A DNA stretch of 64,000 nt from Rotaria sordida (lineage: Eukaryota; Rotifera; Eurotatoria; Philodinida; Philodinidae): the NCBI GenBank assembly GCA_905250125.1, contig CAJNOL010000338.1, positions 1 through 64,000 on the forward strand. Direction: 5' to 3'. The translations under genes and the position numbers were made by a program. The notes under the pieces were generated by a model. It saw nothing but the letters and a program-made list of their open reading frames with translations, was not told the origin of the DNA and did not search any database. Below, piece by piece: positions 46,544 through 59,741 of the stretch (position 1 is the stretch's first letter; each line of letters begins with the position of its first letter).

Positions 46544-49500
46544 TTATCGAATATCCGTATCGAATGCATAATGTTGTGAATTTCTATATGAATAATTAAA
46601 TTGTTCATCATCAATAACATTATCATAAAATGATGATGTTCGTCTTAATTTTTCAATTTTATTATCATGTATAAATGATGTTGTTATCATATGTGATATT
46701 TGTATATGTTCATCATCATCAATAATATCACTTTTCGAACTTATTGTATCATCATCATTATGTTCATGTTTTTGTTTATAACCACTTATTGATGGATCAG
46801 CACTTGATAATATTGTACAACAATCATATTCTGTTAAATATTGTTGATCATTTAATTGAAATGGTTTTGTTAAACGTTTTATTTCAATATATTGATTTTC
46901 AATAGATGTATCACGTAATTTTACTATTGATGATAAATCATCATCAGCAGTTGCTAATGGTGCTGTTGATGTAACAAGATAAGTTTCAATAATAGGTATA
47001 GGTAGAGATTTTGGTGACATTTCTGTTGTTGTTATAGATGATGAAGCCTTATTTCTATTTGTTATTGTTGTTGTTGTTGTATTAATTGGTTCTAAAATTT
47101 TTTGAAAAAGAAAAACTATTTCATAGGAATGTAAAACAAAAAAAAAAAGCAAAAAGTAAATCATTTTGACATAGACTAATGGTTTCAGTCATCTGTTTGA
47201 TAAATAATTTAAATGAGTCTCAATAGTATACTTTTCGATATTGCCTTTAGCATAATAATTTTGTTAATACACATGTATATAAACTTACTTGTTTCATCTG
47301 ATATTGTTATATTTTTATTTGTATTATTAGTTAATTTTGTAATATCACCCATAGAAATATTAAATGGTTTTGTTGGTAATTCACTTTCTGTTGGTGATGG
47401 TAATGTTAATAAATTATTTTGTTTTAATTTTTCATAACAAACAATATATTCTTCAATAATTTCATCAATTGTTAATGATGAATTAGAAAAATTTTCACAT
47501 AAATCATTTTTTAAAAATGAATTTATACCATCAAATGTTTTTAAATGTAAAAGTTTTTTTCTATGTATACGTAATATACAAAATGCTGTTGTTAATAAAA
47601 CTTGTTCACCATCTAATACAAATATATCCCATATACGAAGTGTTAATGGAAATGGAAGACAATCTTAATAAAAAAAAAAAAAAAAAAACAAGCGAATAAC
47701 AACAACAACAACAAAATTATTTTATTATTATAAATCAATTGAATTTATACGCGTGACTAACTGAGTTAATATTTCAATTTTTTTTTTTGCTATATAACTA
47801 ACGCCATCTATCGAAATTATAGAAGTAGATATTGGGTAAGATGGTTCCGAAACCAATTTTTACTCTATTACCGGAAGCGATATTTTCCATGGTCATGCAA
47901 AAATTTGCATCAAATGTCTTATTGTCATGACTCGTGTATTCTAAATAGCTATAGGCAAGATGGTTCCGTGACTAAGAACGACTAGTGCGCCGTTCAGATA
48001 TATATAAGGCTAATGACTTATTATTGTTTGATTTATATGTCGTATGAAGAAGAAGAAGAAGAAGAACAATTGTTAAGTGTTTCTTTATATTACTTATAAA
48101 CTTTTTTCACTGAGATAAATTCTTACACAAACAATATGAAATATCAACTATAAAGTTTTATAATTAAATAGTTAATTAGGAAGTAAAATTAATATATAAT
48201 ATTTTAGTTAAGATCGTATTTATCCAGAAGCTATTAATGGCGTTTGTAATATTATTACTAAACTCATATGCAGCTGGTTTCCGTTATATATTATCAAAAG
48301 TTGAATAAATATCCTATTTGTAAATATGATTTGTTAATTAGACTTCCTAATTATTTATCTAATTAGAAAACTTTGTTGTTGATAGATCAATTTATTTTTA
48401 GAATTTTTTCTTTAGTAAGATATTAATATCAGTGAAAATAATTTATACAAAGTACCTTTCATATTCGTCATAAAAACATATAACTCATAGAATAATAAAT
48501 CATTAGTATAATATGTATACTATAATGGATGAAATAACAAAAACAAAAACATATTTTTTCTGTCATGTGGATAATGATAGAGATAAAAATTTTAGATTGA
48601 TAATATATATATATATATATATACCGAGATAACACAGCATAAACCAACGAATTGTATATAAATCACTTTGAACTTGATATGTAATAAAATGTTTATAAAC
48701 TTTAGGTAACATTTTTTTCATAATTTTTTCAAATTGTGCTTGAAAACGAAATAATTTTGGAAAACCAGGACAAAAAAATCCATGCATCATCCAACGTGAA
48801 CCAGTCATTAATTGACAAAATGCCCAAAATGCTTCTTCTTCAGGTAGATAAAAAAGAAGAAATGCAACAATTTGATTCATACCTTGAGTATAACCTATTT
48901 CTGTATTGTACACACTACAAGAAAAACAAAAAAAAATTCAACTTGCAAACATTCTTATCTATGATGCTAAACAATTGATTTTAGAATCTAAATATGTGTA
49001 TTATAAGTTTAAGTATCTGTATATGAAATGCAAAATTTCTTTTTTTTTTTCGTTTGTTCTTATTACAAAAAACCAATTAGAATAATCATCAAAAAAATTT
49101 GATTCATCAATATATTTTAAATCAATTCTATATGAGTTTTTAATAGATTACCTGTATGCAGCTAATATAGAAAATAAATGTTTTTGTCTTAAACAATATC
49201 TATTACAAAACATTTGATGATTTCTATATGTTCGATGTACATCAAGATCAATCTGACTTAAATATGTTGATGATACACGTGCTTTCTTTTTTAATATATC
49301 ATAATAACCTTTATTAACATGTAATTGTTCATCAAGATCAAATAACCGGGACCAAAATGCACCACGTAATGTACTTGGTAAACCTTTAAACATACGTCGA
49401 CGTAATTGTTCATTATCTCTTGTTATTGTATGATTTGTTTTTTTTAACATTTTATTCCAACGTTCACTACGTTTTATTTCTTGTTGTATTTGTTTACGTT

Positions 49501-49768
49501 CATAAATTGTTAATGATTTTATTGGTTGATCATGTATAAAACCATAATGATCTATTGAATTTGGATCTGTTGTTGAAAGACGTGGTGTTTGATGTTGACT
49601 TATATCATATATTAAATCATTTAATTTACCTTCATTTTCATAAAGAAGAAAAAGTTTTTCACGTTCATCAATTTGTTTTTTAATATTTTTATCAATATGT
49701 GTTAATATAGGTGTTGATGGTCGTAATGGTAATGGTGGTGGATTACTTGTTATTGATGACTGTTTCAT
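46544..49768 (-). CDS. TBC-domain Rab GTPase-activating protein, USP6NL/RN-tre type
   Basis: TBC proteins speed GTP hydrolysis by Rab GTPases. RN-tre acts on Rab5/Rab43 in endocytosis and Golgi traffic. Four exons (49768-49152, 48914-48625, 47663-47289, 47091-46544) join in frame to 609 aa. The start of the TBC region reads MFKGLPSTLRGAFWSRLFDL. The arginine finger motif is IDLDVHRTY and the glutamine finger GYTQGMNQI, so both catalytic residues are present. EEEAFWAF, MHGFFCPGFPKLFRFQ and PFPLTLRIWDIFVLDGEQVL follow the RN-tre order closely. The upstream GFIHDQPI matches the GFLHEEELP element of human USP6NL. The last exon is a disordered Ser/Thr/Asp-rich tail. Intron 2 (47664-48624, about 960 nt) is long. 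POLE4 lies about 100 bp upstream on the same strand. Confidence 0.92.
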
Positions 49769-49872
49769 TCAAAAAAAAAATCTAGAAATATCAACATTTT
49801 TTATTTTTCATATCTGACAAGAATTTTATTTTATTTTTTTTTTTTTTATATGAATAAAAAAAAACCCAAGTT
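49769..49872 (-). promoter_or_regulatory. Intercistronic spacer with poly(A) signal and trans-splice-type acceptor
   Basis: The 104 nt between the POLE4 stop and the TBC start codon contain AAATAAAATAAAA-type signals and then TGTTGATATTTCTAG. The AG lies at 49783-49782, 13 nt before the ATG. This is the arrangement of an internal spliced-leader site in a polycistronic transcript. There is little room for a separate promoter. Confidence 0.45.
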
Positions 49873-50157
49873 TTAATCAAATGAACCATCAAGAAATTCA
49901 TATAATGGATTTGTATTTATTGAACTAAATATATGTAAACGATCTAATCGTTTTGATGCACATTGTTTCATTGAATTATGAGCATCACGTGTTAACATAC
50001 GAATAAATTCTTCTGTTGCTAATGTTAATATATAAACACTATCTTGACTTATCATACGTGTATTATTATCAAGTTTAATTATTGATTTAACCTTTGTTAA
50101 TGGTAATTGATATGAACGTATTGATGTCGATTTTATTTGATCATTTGATGAAGTCAT
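49873..50157 (-). CDS. POLE4: DNA polymerase epsilon subunit 4 (histone-fold)
   Basis: POLE4 pairs with POLE3 through a histone fold and is an accessory subunit of the leading-strand polymerase epsilon. It also helps recycle parental histones H3-H4. This single-exon frame gives 94 aa. QLPLTKVKSIIKLDNN corresponds to RLPLARVKALVKADPD of the human protein, then ILTLATEEFIRMLTRDAHNS matches ILARAAELFVETIAKDAYCC. The end YEFLDGSFD matches FAFLEGTLD, which separates it from CHRAC1 and NF-YC. I start at ATG 50157 (MTSSNDQIKSTS). An upstream in-frame ATG at 50211 lies before a good acceptor-like site (TGTTTATTATTAG), so it is probably not used. It is the first of two close same-strand genes. Confidence 0.85.
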   Translation of the reverse strand: MTSSNDQIKSTSIRSYQLPLTKVKSIIKLDNNTRMISQDSVYILTLATEEFIRMLTRDAHNSMKQCASKRLDRLHIFSSINTNPLYEFLDGSFD

Positions 50158-52088
50158 TATGATTTTGTTTTTTTTTATATGATTAACAAAAGAATTACTA
50201 ATAATAAACAATTCTTTTTTTTTTTGTTTTTGTTATGTTGTTGTTTGAGATATGAACCAATGAAAAATAAAAAATTGATTTTATTTAATAAATAATTTAA
50301 TTTTAATTTTAAAATGATTTTATTTTTTATTTTAAAAAATTTAAAATGATATGTTTTTTTTTCTTTGAATAGATGTCACTAATATGAAAAGATGATTGGT
50401 TGAATAAGAAAGATATTTTTTTTTTTGCTTTATCAAATATAATAACAACATTTGTCAAGCAACATAAATCATCTTTAATTAATTATACGTAAATTGTTAT
50501 TATTTAGAAGAAAAAAAAAAGGTTATGAAGTTTATGATTATGATCAGATAATTTTTTTTTCTGTTCTTAATGAATTAATCAATTGATGTATTTTGTTTTA
50601 TTCAATTGACTTTTTTTCTAAACTTATATTATAAATTTAGATGGTTAATAAAATTAATATTTATATTATAATTCTATTTTAGATCGGATAGATTTTAATT
50701 GTTAGAACATTTAAATATAAAAAAACATTTCTTTGTAGTGATTTAGTTATGTAAGCTATAGAACGAGAATATCACTAAAGGAAAAAAAAACAATTTTGTA
50801 GAATACAAATATTAACAAGAAAAATTTAAACTAACCTGAATTAACTATTTTCTTTGTAATCAACGTATATAAATAAAATTCTAAACGGTATATAATAATA
50901 TTTTCTATATATATATATATACCATTAAAGTGTACAATAACGAGGTTGTTTTATATGATATATATTGAAAATAAGACACAAGAAGAAAAATGTTACCTTT
51001 TTTTTCGTTCGATGAGTAATACTTATTTATAATAACATCGATGATAAGAGAAATACCTAGGTTTGTTTTTTTTTTGTTTTTCATTATGTAATTACCGAAA
51101 GAGAGAGAGACTGCAGAATAGAAGAAAAAGAAAAGTCAAGTATTCTAAAATTAGAGAATCAGTTATATTTATTACTTTTCCATTTAAAAATTCATTTAAC
51201 CATTTTGTAAACAAAATGTTTATTGTATTGAATAAAATGTACTGTATATACTCTATTTTTTGTTTGAGCGATGTGTGAAACAACATGTATGTCGTCGAGA
51301 GCAGCAGATGTTCTTCTATACATTTTGTCGCTGCTTAGTAGACTTGACATTAAAAAAAAAATATTGTTCGTAATTCTGGTAAGCTTTTGTTTTTATTGTG
51401 AGTTTTGTTTTTTTTTCCCTATAGGAGAAATTGAAAATGACTTGTTAATCTAATGAAGATTTCCGAAAATTTTGCATGCAATGTTGCTAATAAAAAAAAA
51501 AAGCTAGATTAACAAGGAAAATATTCAGAAGTTATTTTGTCTAAGCTAATGATGAATAAAAAAACCAAAAAAAAGAACAATAGTCCGATATAAAAATTGT
51601 AATCAATAGATTTTTTATCTTTTATTTTTTTTTTTATTGTTTTGGGTAGTTAGAAATGAATATTCATCAAAAAATATTTCTGATTGTTATTATAATTTTA
51701 TTTGACACACTATGGAAATCAGGTTGATGTGAGCTATTTATAGATTATAAGATATAGCATTGATTTTATTTCCGATAATTATCGAAAAATTATTTTGATG
51801 AAATTAATTTCATGTTTTTTCTTAATTTCTAGTTTGAAGATAGATACGCCAAAAATTATATTTCTTTGTCAACGATGACAAGTATATTTCAAAGAATAAG
51901 TAAAAAAAAAAAACACCGGAAACAAGTAACTTCCTATTTATTTTCGATTAGTAATATGTTAGCTATTTAAACCAAAGACAAATATTAATTACGCATTATT
52001 TTCAACTAGTCAAAAAAAAAGAAGAACCAAATGTTCTATGTTATTCATCGAATATCAAACATTAATTTGTTTTTTTTTTCTCTTAGAT
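50158..52088. other. Intergenic between POLE4 and the C6orf136-like gene
   Basis: The two flanking genes are transcribed away from each other, so both promoters should lie here. No further gene was recognised. Overlapping frames at 51063-51453 on both strands are low-complexity and lack recognisable motifs. Confidence 0.45.
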
Positions 52089-53640
52089 ATGTCTTTTGTA
52101 TTATTAACGGCAAATAGATATTATTTTAAAATTCCACTATATTCATTATATCGTCGTTTATCAATAATTGAATATCGTACTAATGATCAATTAATATTAA
52201 CAATTGATCATATAAATTTACCATCAAATTCTATACAAACAAATGAATGGAATTTTTTTCCAAATCAATTTTATCAAAAACGTTATATAACTTTACAGGT
52301 ACCATCAACAAATCAACAAAAATCATCATCAAATAGTAATGATAGAAAACCATTTCAATTTCCACCAGGAAATCCAAATGATAAACCAAAACTTGAACAT
52401 TTACGTTATATTGAAAATCAACTTATACAAATTGTAAATATTTTATTAATTAATACTATAGATTTATTCTTTGTTTTTCTTTTTTTTATTGAAGAATTTT
52501 TTTGTTTTTAGTTACCTGATTTTTGTAAACGAATGCATCCATATGCTTTATATACAGCTGATATTATTTTTGAAAATTATTATGACGATCCACCCAAAAT
52601 TATGAAGTAGGCAGAGAAAAAAAAAGGGTATTAGACAATGTATGTGTGATTTTAGATAGACGTATGACAGTTTAAATAGGATTTAGACTAAATATATGAT
52701 TAATCAATGAAATATTTTTACTAAGTTACTTATTGATTAAATTAAAAATATAATAACGATTTATAAATATCAATTTGATTTTTAAAACTAACAAACACTA
52801 ACGATAAAAAAAACAAAAACTCCTAAATAGTCAATCTTTTATTGTCTAAAACTGATCTAATACTGTCATATTTCTATCGTTTAGAATAAAAAAATATAAT
52901 AGATTTTTAATTTTCTTTTTCTTTTTTTTATTCTAGAGGTGCTGGTAGTTATGCTTTAGCTCTTTTTTGGATTCGAACAAAATTAAATTTTAAATTAATG
53001 AATATAACAATTCATTTACTGAAAACAACAATTGATGAAGAATCAAATTGTGTTAAAATACGTTGGCGTATATCTGGTTTATCAAATAAATCATTTATTG
53101 GTATTCTTAAAGGTTGGAGAAAACCAAAAGATGTTGCAGGAAATATGCGTGATTATATAGAGTAAAATATTTATTGATTTATTTCTTACAAAAAGAAAAG
53201 AAAATTCTTATCGAAAATTTTTTTTTTTTTATAATAGATATATTGATGGTCTGTCAATATTTTATGTTCGTGGTGATGGTCGTATTTATAAACATCGAGT
53301 TGATCGAGTAATATAATCAAATTTTTACTTTTTTTTGTTTAATTTGTAATATTTTATTCTATTATATAAAGATTATGGTCGATGAAGATAAAGAACTAGC
53401 TACATCACTACTAAATAAAAAGAAACTAGCTACAACGGCACCAATATCTGTGTAGTATATCTTAAAATTGTTCTTCTTCTTGTTTTTTTTTATTTGTTTA
53501 TTAAAAAACCTACTAGAAAAATTCATCACTGATGCTTCTTTTATTCTGTGACTAAATGACAAAAAAAAAAAAAAAAACTAAAACAACGAACATCTTTTTT
53601 CATTTGTAGATTAAAAAGTATATTCTTCAAAAACGGGTAA
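52089..53640 (+). CDS. C6orf136-like protein (DUF2358 family)
   Basis: The six exons (52089-52433, 52512-52606, 52937-53161, 53238-53307, 53372-53451, 53610-53640) join in frame to 281 aa. The DUF2358 part starts around KLEHLRYIENQLIQILPDFC and continues with MHPYALYTADIIFEN (human DNPDYSIYTNDVVFDN). It then shows YALALFWIRTKLNF, VKIRWRISGLSNKSF, and the family's ending YIDGLSIFYVRGDGRIYKHR followed by VDRIMVDED (human YSTFYLNHNGLIHCHRLDKLM). The human relative is a mitochondrial protein of unknown biochemical role. The N-terminus here (MSFVLLTANRYYFKIPLYSL, then YRRLS) is basic and amphipathic, compatible with a mitochondrial presequence. The ATG lies 2 nt behind a perfect acceptor (TTTTTTTTTCTCTTAG), so the mature 5' end is probably made by trans-splicing. 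Confidence 0.82.
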
Positions 53641-54010
53641 GTTACACTTTCCTATTAATGATTCTTCTTTTCTTAAGATTAATGTGACAAAAAAAAACAA
53701 ACAAAACAAAATGAGTGTTGTTTTCTTTCTTTAACATTCTCTTCTATTTTATTATGCCATATAAAATACCGAAGGGTTCTTTTTCCCTTTACAAAAAAAA
53801 AAAACAATATTTTTTTGGTATTGTATTGTGCCAGAAGACACAATAGTTGATTCATGTGTTTCCTTTACTAATAATTGATTGGCATAGCACATACTCATAA
53901 AGAAAAAATGTTCTAGATCGAAATTATATTAAGTTTTTTTTTTTCTTTTGTCTCCTCGTTATAGTCTTATTTAATGTTATTAGGATATTTGAAATAATAT
54001 TAAAAAAACT
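53641..54010. other. Spacer between C6orf136-like and OSBP genes, same strand
   Basis: 370 nt with T-rich tracts. It must hold the upstream gene's 3' UTR and the OSBP 5' region. An acceptor-like TTTAATGTTATTAG lies about 30 nt before the OSBP ATG. No gene seen. Confidence 0.4.
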
Positions 54011-57000
54011 ATGGCAACACCGCGTGCTCAGCATTCGGCACGTAATCTAAAAGATGATATTAAAAATAGTATGCGTAAAACAACACGATCAAAAGAACGA
54101 AATGCATCTCACATGCCACCACTACCTAGATCTATCGGTAGGATCAATTGTGTTCTTTTTTATTGAAAACTATTAATAATAATGCTTCTAAAGCTTATCT
54201 CGATACATACTCCTTTTTTTTTTGTCACAGTATGTCCATTAATATATTAATACATATCTATTTAGTTAATGTTGATTTATAATATAGTACAACTGATATT
54301 GATTAGTGACCTATTAAGTCTCTTGTGGTATGCTTTGGACGAAATAGGAAGAAAAGAAAGAGAAAGAAAATGTTCTCTTTTTTTTCGAATGTTTCTTCTA
54401 TATATATATATATTTTTCTTTTTTTTTGCTTTTTACGCTATCTCAATCGACTTACTTGTATGTAATGTATGCAGGCATTATTCTTCTTGTTTTCATCGTA
54501 GTTCGTTGTCTGTTGATTCTTTTCTATTTTTTTTTCTTTTACTTGTTCTTTTATTCTTTCGTTGCTGATAATTATCTTAATTGTAATGCCACAACGTATG
54601 CGCAAAATTGTTTCAAAATGTCGACCACCATTTGTTAGACTACATCGATATCGACATTCAATTGATGCTACTACTGATCAGTGTATGTGTGAAAGTAAAT
54701 ATTTTCTTTATTTGCTGCTTAGTTGGTTTTTTTTTAATTCTATTCATTTTTGAAATATAATCTTGACTAATCAAAAGTATTTATATATATATAATTAGAA
54801 ATCAGTTATATCTAATCTTTTTTCATTATGAAAAATTATATAAATATTTATTATATGACTTTTTTTTTTCTATTTGCTGTACTTATATTACTGTATTTTC
54901 ATTATCTGTACCTTTTCAGCAGGTACTTTTCTACTATTATTCTTGTTATTTATGCATGTATGTGTTTGTTTTTTCACTTATATTCTAATCGTGATCAATA
55001 TTCGTTTGTTTATCAACGACGTACTCTATTACAAGTAGTTTCTATATAATAATTCAAGCATAATATATATGATGACAATCATTATTAAGAGAAAAGAAAG
55101 AACAACAACATAATAGATAGTACAGAAAGAAAAGAAAAAAAAAAAGAAAAGCTTGTCTTACTTAAAATACTTGCTCGTCAGTAGTAACAACATACTATCT
55201 GCTTGAATGCATGTAACACTGCTTTGTGAAATAATTAAAAAATAAAAAACAAAAATCTAAAATAAAAACAAACTAACATTTTCTTATTTTTCTTTTCAAC
55301 ATATATTTTATATATTAAATCTATTTTTTTTTTCAGATCCAAACGACAAAACTACTATATCTAGTTCTCAACCAAATGTTATCGGTAGTATTAAAAGATC
55401 GGGGAATTCTTATCCAACAATATCAACACTAACATCTCTAATTATTGCTTCCCCTTCCGCAGCTGATAATTCTCAACTAAATAATTTAACAGAAAGGGAA
55501 TTTGGTAAATTCAAAATAACAAAAATAACAAAAATTACATTTTATTTATTTTATTTTTTATTATTAATAGGTAAACCACCAAAATTTGTATCATCATCAT
55601 ACGATTCAAAAATGTCAAATACATTTCTTTCATCATCGCTACAAAATTTAGCAAATGCTAATCCAGTTGCTACTGGTATTGTACCACCATCTGGTCAATT
55701 TCAACAACCATTAAATATGCAATCAACAACACCATCAGTTGCAAATGGTAAAGATGATATGCGTGGATGGTTATATAAATGGACAAATGTAAAGAAATTT
55801 TCTTTTTTTTTTTTTTTTTTCTAAATACAAAATTAAATATTTTCTCTTTTTCTTTTATTTTTTTAGTATTTAAAAGGTTATCAAAAACGTTGGTTTGTAT
55901 TACAAGCTGGTGTACTTTCATATTATCGTTCACAAGATGAAATGACACATACATGTCGTGGTACAGTTTATCTTGTATCAGCACATTTATCATCAAATGA
56001 TGCATGTCATTTTGTTATATCAAATGGTTCAACTGTTTTACATTTACGTACATCAACTGAAACTGATAAACAACGTTGGATGAGTGCATTAGAATTAGCT
56101 AAACAAAAAGCATTAAAAGGACGAAAACAATATCAAGATTCTGATGAAGAAGTTTCAATAATTGATGATTCAAATGATCAACAACAAAATCAATTACAAC
56201 AACAACAACAACAAGGTAATATAAATGATCAAACAAAAATATCAATAAATACAAATGAACGTGCTGAATTAGTAACAATGAATAAAACATTTGATACAAA
56301 ATTAGATGATCTTAAAATGTGTATGGATTTAATAAATCGTCATTATCAAGCACTTTGTCGTACACTTGGTGAACTTGAACAAATTGATAAAACAGAAGCA
56401 ACAATAAATATAACTAAAAGTGTTAATGAACGTGCTACTTTATTTCGTATTACATCAACAGGTAAATTAATTATCATTATTAACCTAAATATATATTCAA
56501 GGGTTTCGAAAAGAAAAACAATGTATCCCAATAGATAAAATTAACGACATAGCTAAATTTTTTCGAGCAGGTTTCTATTAGTTTCATATTTACACCAAAA
56601 ATTCATAGTTTGTTATACATAGCATCCAGAAAATTTTTGTCTTAAACAATGAAAATATATTTTGAAAAAAGTGTCTTATATATAGAGCCTGACAGGCTTC
56701 ACCTATCTATTCTTACGTAACTCGAAAGAAATTTTCTTATGATGATTTATTTCGCTATCATTTCTGATTTAATTCAAATTTTAAGAAGTCAAAGATATTT
56801 TCACTTTCAAACTATCGTAACAGTTAGCTACACATGACGAAAGAAATGATAACGAGATATGTATTAGTGTCTGGTTCAGGTCAAACAGACCTTGAATTGG
56901 GTCGGGTCATGAAAAAAATAGTTGACCTTGGATCAAATTGGGTCACAAAAATTCGACCGATGTTGGACACTGATATGTATTATAAAAATGAATCAATAAT

Positions 57001-59741
57001 GAAACTATCTCAATGAAATAAAAATCTAAAGACATTTTCATTTTTAATTGACTCGATTTAATGTTCTGTTCAAATATTTCTTTGTTACTATGTACATAAT
57101 GAAAAACATTTAAGATATTCAATAGAAAATTTTTTTGTAATTTAACGTATTTTATATCATTTTCTATCCTACCAAAAAAACAAAGGTCAACTTAAGATGA
57201 ATTGTTTAGTTTTTTCTCACATATTAAATAAGAAAAATTTTCAAATCAATATTTCCTATGTCCAGATAGATAAACAGGAGTAACTTCTCCCATATTGAAA
57301 AACTTTTATCTTTTCTCAGGAGTTGCAAGTCCTCATTTTTTCGAGCCCGAGCCCGTAGCTTCCTACTCTCTTCCAATTCTAGCAGCCACCGGACACTCCT
57401 CTTATAAGAAATAGCCTTTTTTTTTTCTTTTTCATATATTCAACTTTGTTTTGTCCTCAAAAATGATCGAATTAAAAAATTTGAAATTCTTATTATTTTT
57501 AGCTATGCTTAATGCTTCTCAAGAACTTGTACAATTAATACAAAATCAAGGTCGTAAATGGCAAAAAGCTATTCAATTTGAACGTGATGCACGTTTACGT
57601 ATGGAACGTATGTGTGAACAAGTTGCATCACAAACTGTTAAATTAGAAAAACAAATGCAACGTGCATCACGTATTGAAAACAAAAATCTTATTTCCGGTC
57701 GTTCAACATTAGCAGCAATGAGATCATCAGATTTACGTGGATCAATTGATGCAAGTAATTTATCTGATGATGATGAATTTTATGATGCTATTGATGATCC
57801 ACAAACAATTGGTGTTTTTCGTATTCCGTAAATTTTATTAAAGACTCTTTATATAGATATGTATTTTAATTTTTGATAGACTTCAACAACATATTTCAAC
57901 TAATGATAAAGAATTACCAAATATTGTTGATGATAATGCAAGTTCAAATGATGAAGATGAAAGTGGATTAGAAGAACAAGATGAAAATGATTTACCAATG
58001 GTTATTGTCAAAGGTATAATTTTGTTCTAATATAAGAAAAGCAATAATGTTTTTAATTTATACATTATAAATATTATTTTTTTGTTTTGTTTTGTGTTTT
58101 TTTGTATTTAGCACCGAATACAGTAGCTACAACAGAAAACAACGCAAATCAATCCGTACAAAAACTTGTAAATAATAATCAACAACAAGTAGCTATATCA
58201 AAACGTAAACGTCGTGATCGTATACCTGAACGACCAAATTATAGGTTAATATATTTTTAAAACTTTTTTTCTTATTAAAATAAATATGATTGAAAAAAAA
58301 AATTTTTTTTATCTTTTCTTTAGTGTTAATTTATGGAGTATAATGAAAAATTGTGTTGGAAAAGATTTATCAAAAATTCCTATACCAGTTAATTTTAGTG
58401 AACCAATATCAATGTTACAACGTATAACAGAAGAACTTGAATATAGTTCTGTACTTGATACAGCAGCTAAAATATCAAATAATTGGGAACAATTAGCATA
58501 TGTTGCTGCATTTACTGTTTCATCTTATTCAACAACATCAACACGTGTTAATAAACCATTTAATCCATTACTTGGTGAAACATATGAATGTGATCGAACT
58601 GATGATTTAGGTTGGAAATCAATAGCTGGTAAAAATTTTCTTTTTTAAATATTTTATATTTAAATAATTTAAAATTTATTTTCATTTAAGAACAAGTTAG
58701 TCATCATCCACCAGCTTTATCAACATATGCCGAAGGTCAAGGTTGGACATTGTATCAAGAATTTACAATGACATCGAAATTTCGTGGTCAATATTTAAGT
58801 ATAACACCATTGGGTAAATATTTTTTGTTTTTGTATTAAATACTTATCCGATGTTCATAAATTGATAGTATTGATTTTTTGTTTTCATTTTATAGGTTAT
58901 TCACATTTAATATTTAAAAATACTGGTAATCATTTTTCATGGAAAAAAGTAACGACACTTGTCAATAATATTATTGTTGGCAAACTTTGGATTGATAATG
59001 TAAGTGGAAAAAAAAGAAAAGAATAACTAACTTGTCTAAATTCTGTTCTTTTTTTTTTTTTTGTTTTTAAGGTTGGTGAAATGGATATAATAAATCATAC
59101 AACAAAAGATGTTTGTAAGTTAAAATATTTTCCTTATAGTTATTTTTCAAAAGATGTTCCACGTAAAGTAACTGGTGTTGTTACTGATGTTGCTGGTCAA
59201 GCAAAATGGGTATTAACTGGTAAAGTTAAATTAACTTTTTTGTTTTTATTATAAATTTATTGTCTGATGGTTTTTTCTTTCTTTAGGTACATGGACTGAA
59301 AAAATTGAAGGTGGTCCTGTTGAATCTACAGCAGGTCGTCATGCACATTCCCATCATATGGAAACACGTAATATGAAATTATTATGGCAACGTAAAATGC
59401 CTCCTGCATATCTTGAAACAATGTATAGTTTTACACAACTTGCTATTGAATTAAATGAAGATGAACCAAATGTTGCACCAACAGATTCTCGTCGTCGTCC
59501 TGATCAACGTTTAATGGAAGAAGGACGTTGGGATGAAGCTAATCAAGAAAAATTACGTGTTGAAGAAAAACAACGACAAACACGACGTGCACGTGAATCA
59601 GGAGGAAATCATTCATATGACGCTAAATGGTTTAAAAAACAACATGATTTATTAACAGATTCTGATATGCATATATATACAAATGAATATTGGGAATGTA
59701 AACAAAAACAAGATTGGTCACGATGTGATGATATATTTTAA
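54011..59741 (+). CDS. OSBP: Oxysterol-binding protein, OSBP1/2 type
   Basis: OSBP exchanges cholesterol and PI4P at ER-Golgi contacts. The twelve exons (54011-54137, 55337-55504, 55571-55788, 55867-56461, 57503-57827, 57880-58013, 58112-58244, 58324-58628, 58691-58813, 58896-58999, 59072-59219, 59287-59741) join in frame to 944 aa. The PH domain starts MRGWLYKWTNYLKGYQKRWF and ends DKQRWMSALELAK. An FFAT motif for VAP binding reads DDEFYDAIDD (near 57768-57797). The sterol-binding domain has LSKIPIPVNFSEPISMLQRI, PFNPLLGETYE, the fingerprint EQVSHHPP with both His, KFRGQYLSITPLG, HFSWKKVTT and NIIVGKLWID. It ends TDSRRRPDQRLMEEGRWDEA and EYWECKQKQDWS, as in human OSBP. Introns 1 (about 1.2 kb) and 4 (about 1.04 kb) are long, the others 50-100 nt. 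A Q-rich stretch separates PH domain and coiled coil. Confidence 0.95.
56462..57502. other. Long OSBP intron 4 with repeat-like segments
   Basis: 1,041 nt against a typical 60-80 nt. At 56865-56965 GGGTC-containing words recur (TTGAATTGGGTCGGGTC, TCAAATTGGGTCAC). At 57310-57375 a less AT-rich block contains TTGCAAGTCCTC, CGAGCCCGAGCCCGTAGC and TTCCTACTCTC. Similar words occur inverted at 60885-60910 (GGACTTGCAGTCTCCTACCTC). No exon-like frame was recognised. Confidence 0.4.

Noticed and set aside
54269-55049. Frames in OSBP intron 1
   Set aside because: They lie in T-rich intron sequence and encode Phe/Tyr/Leu runs without a domain.
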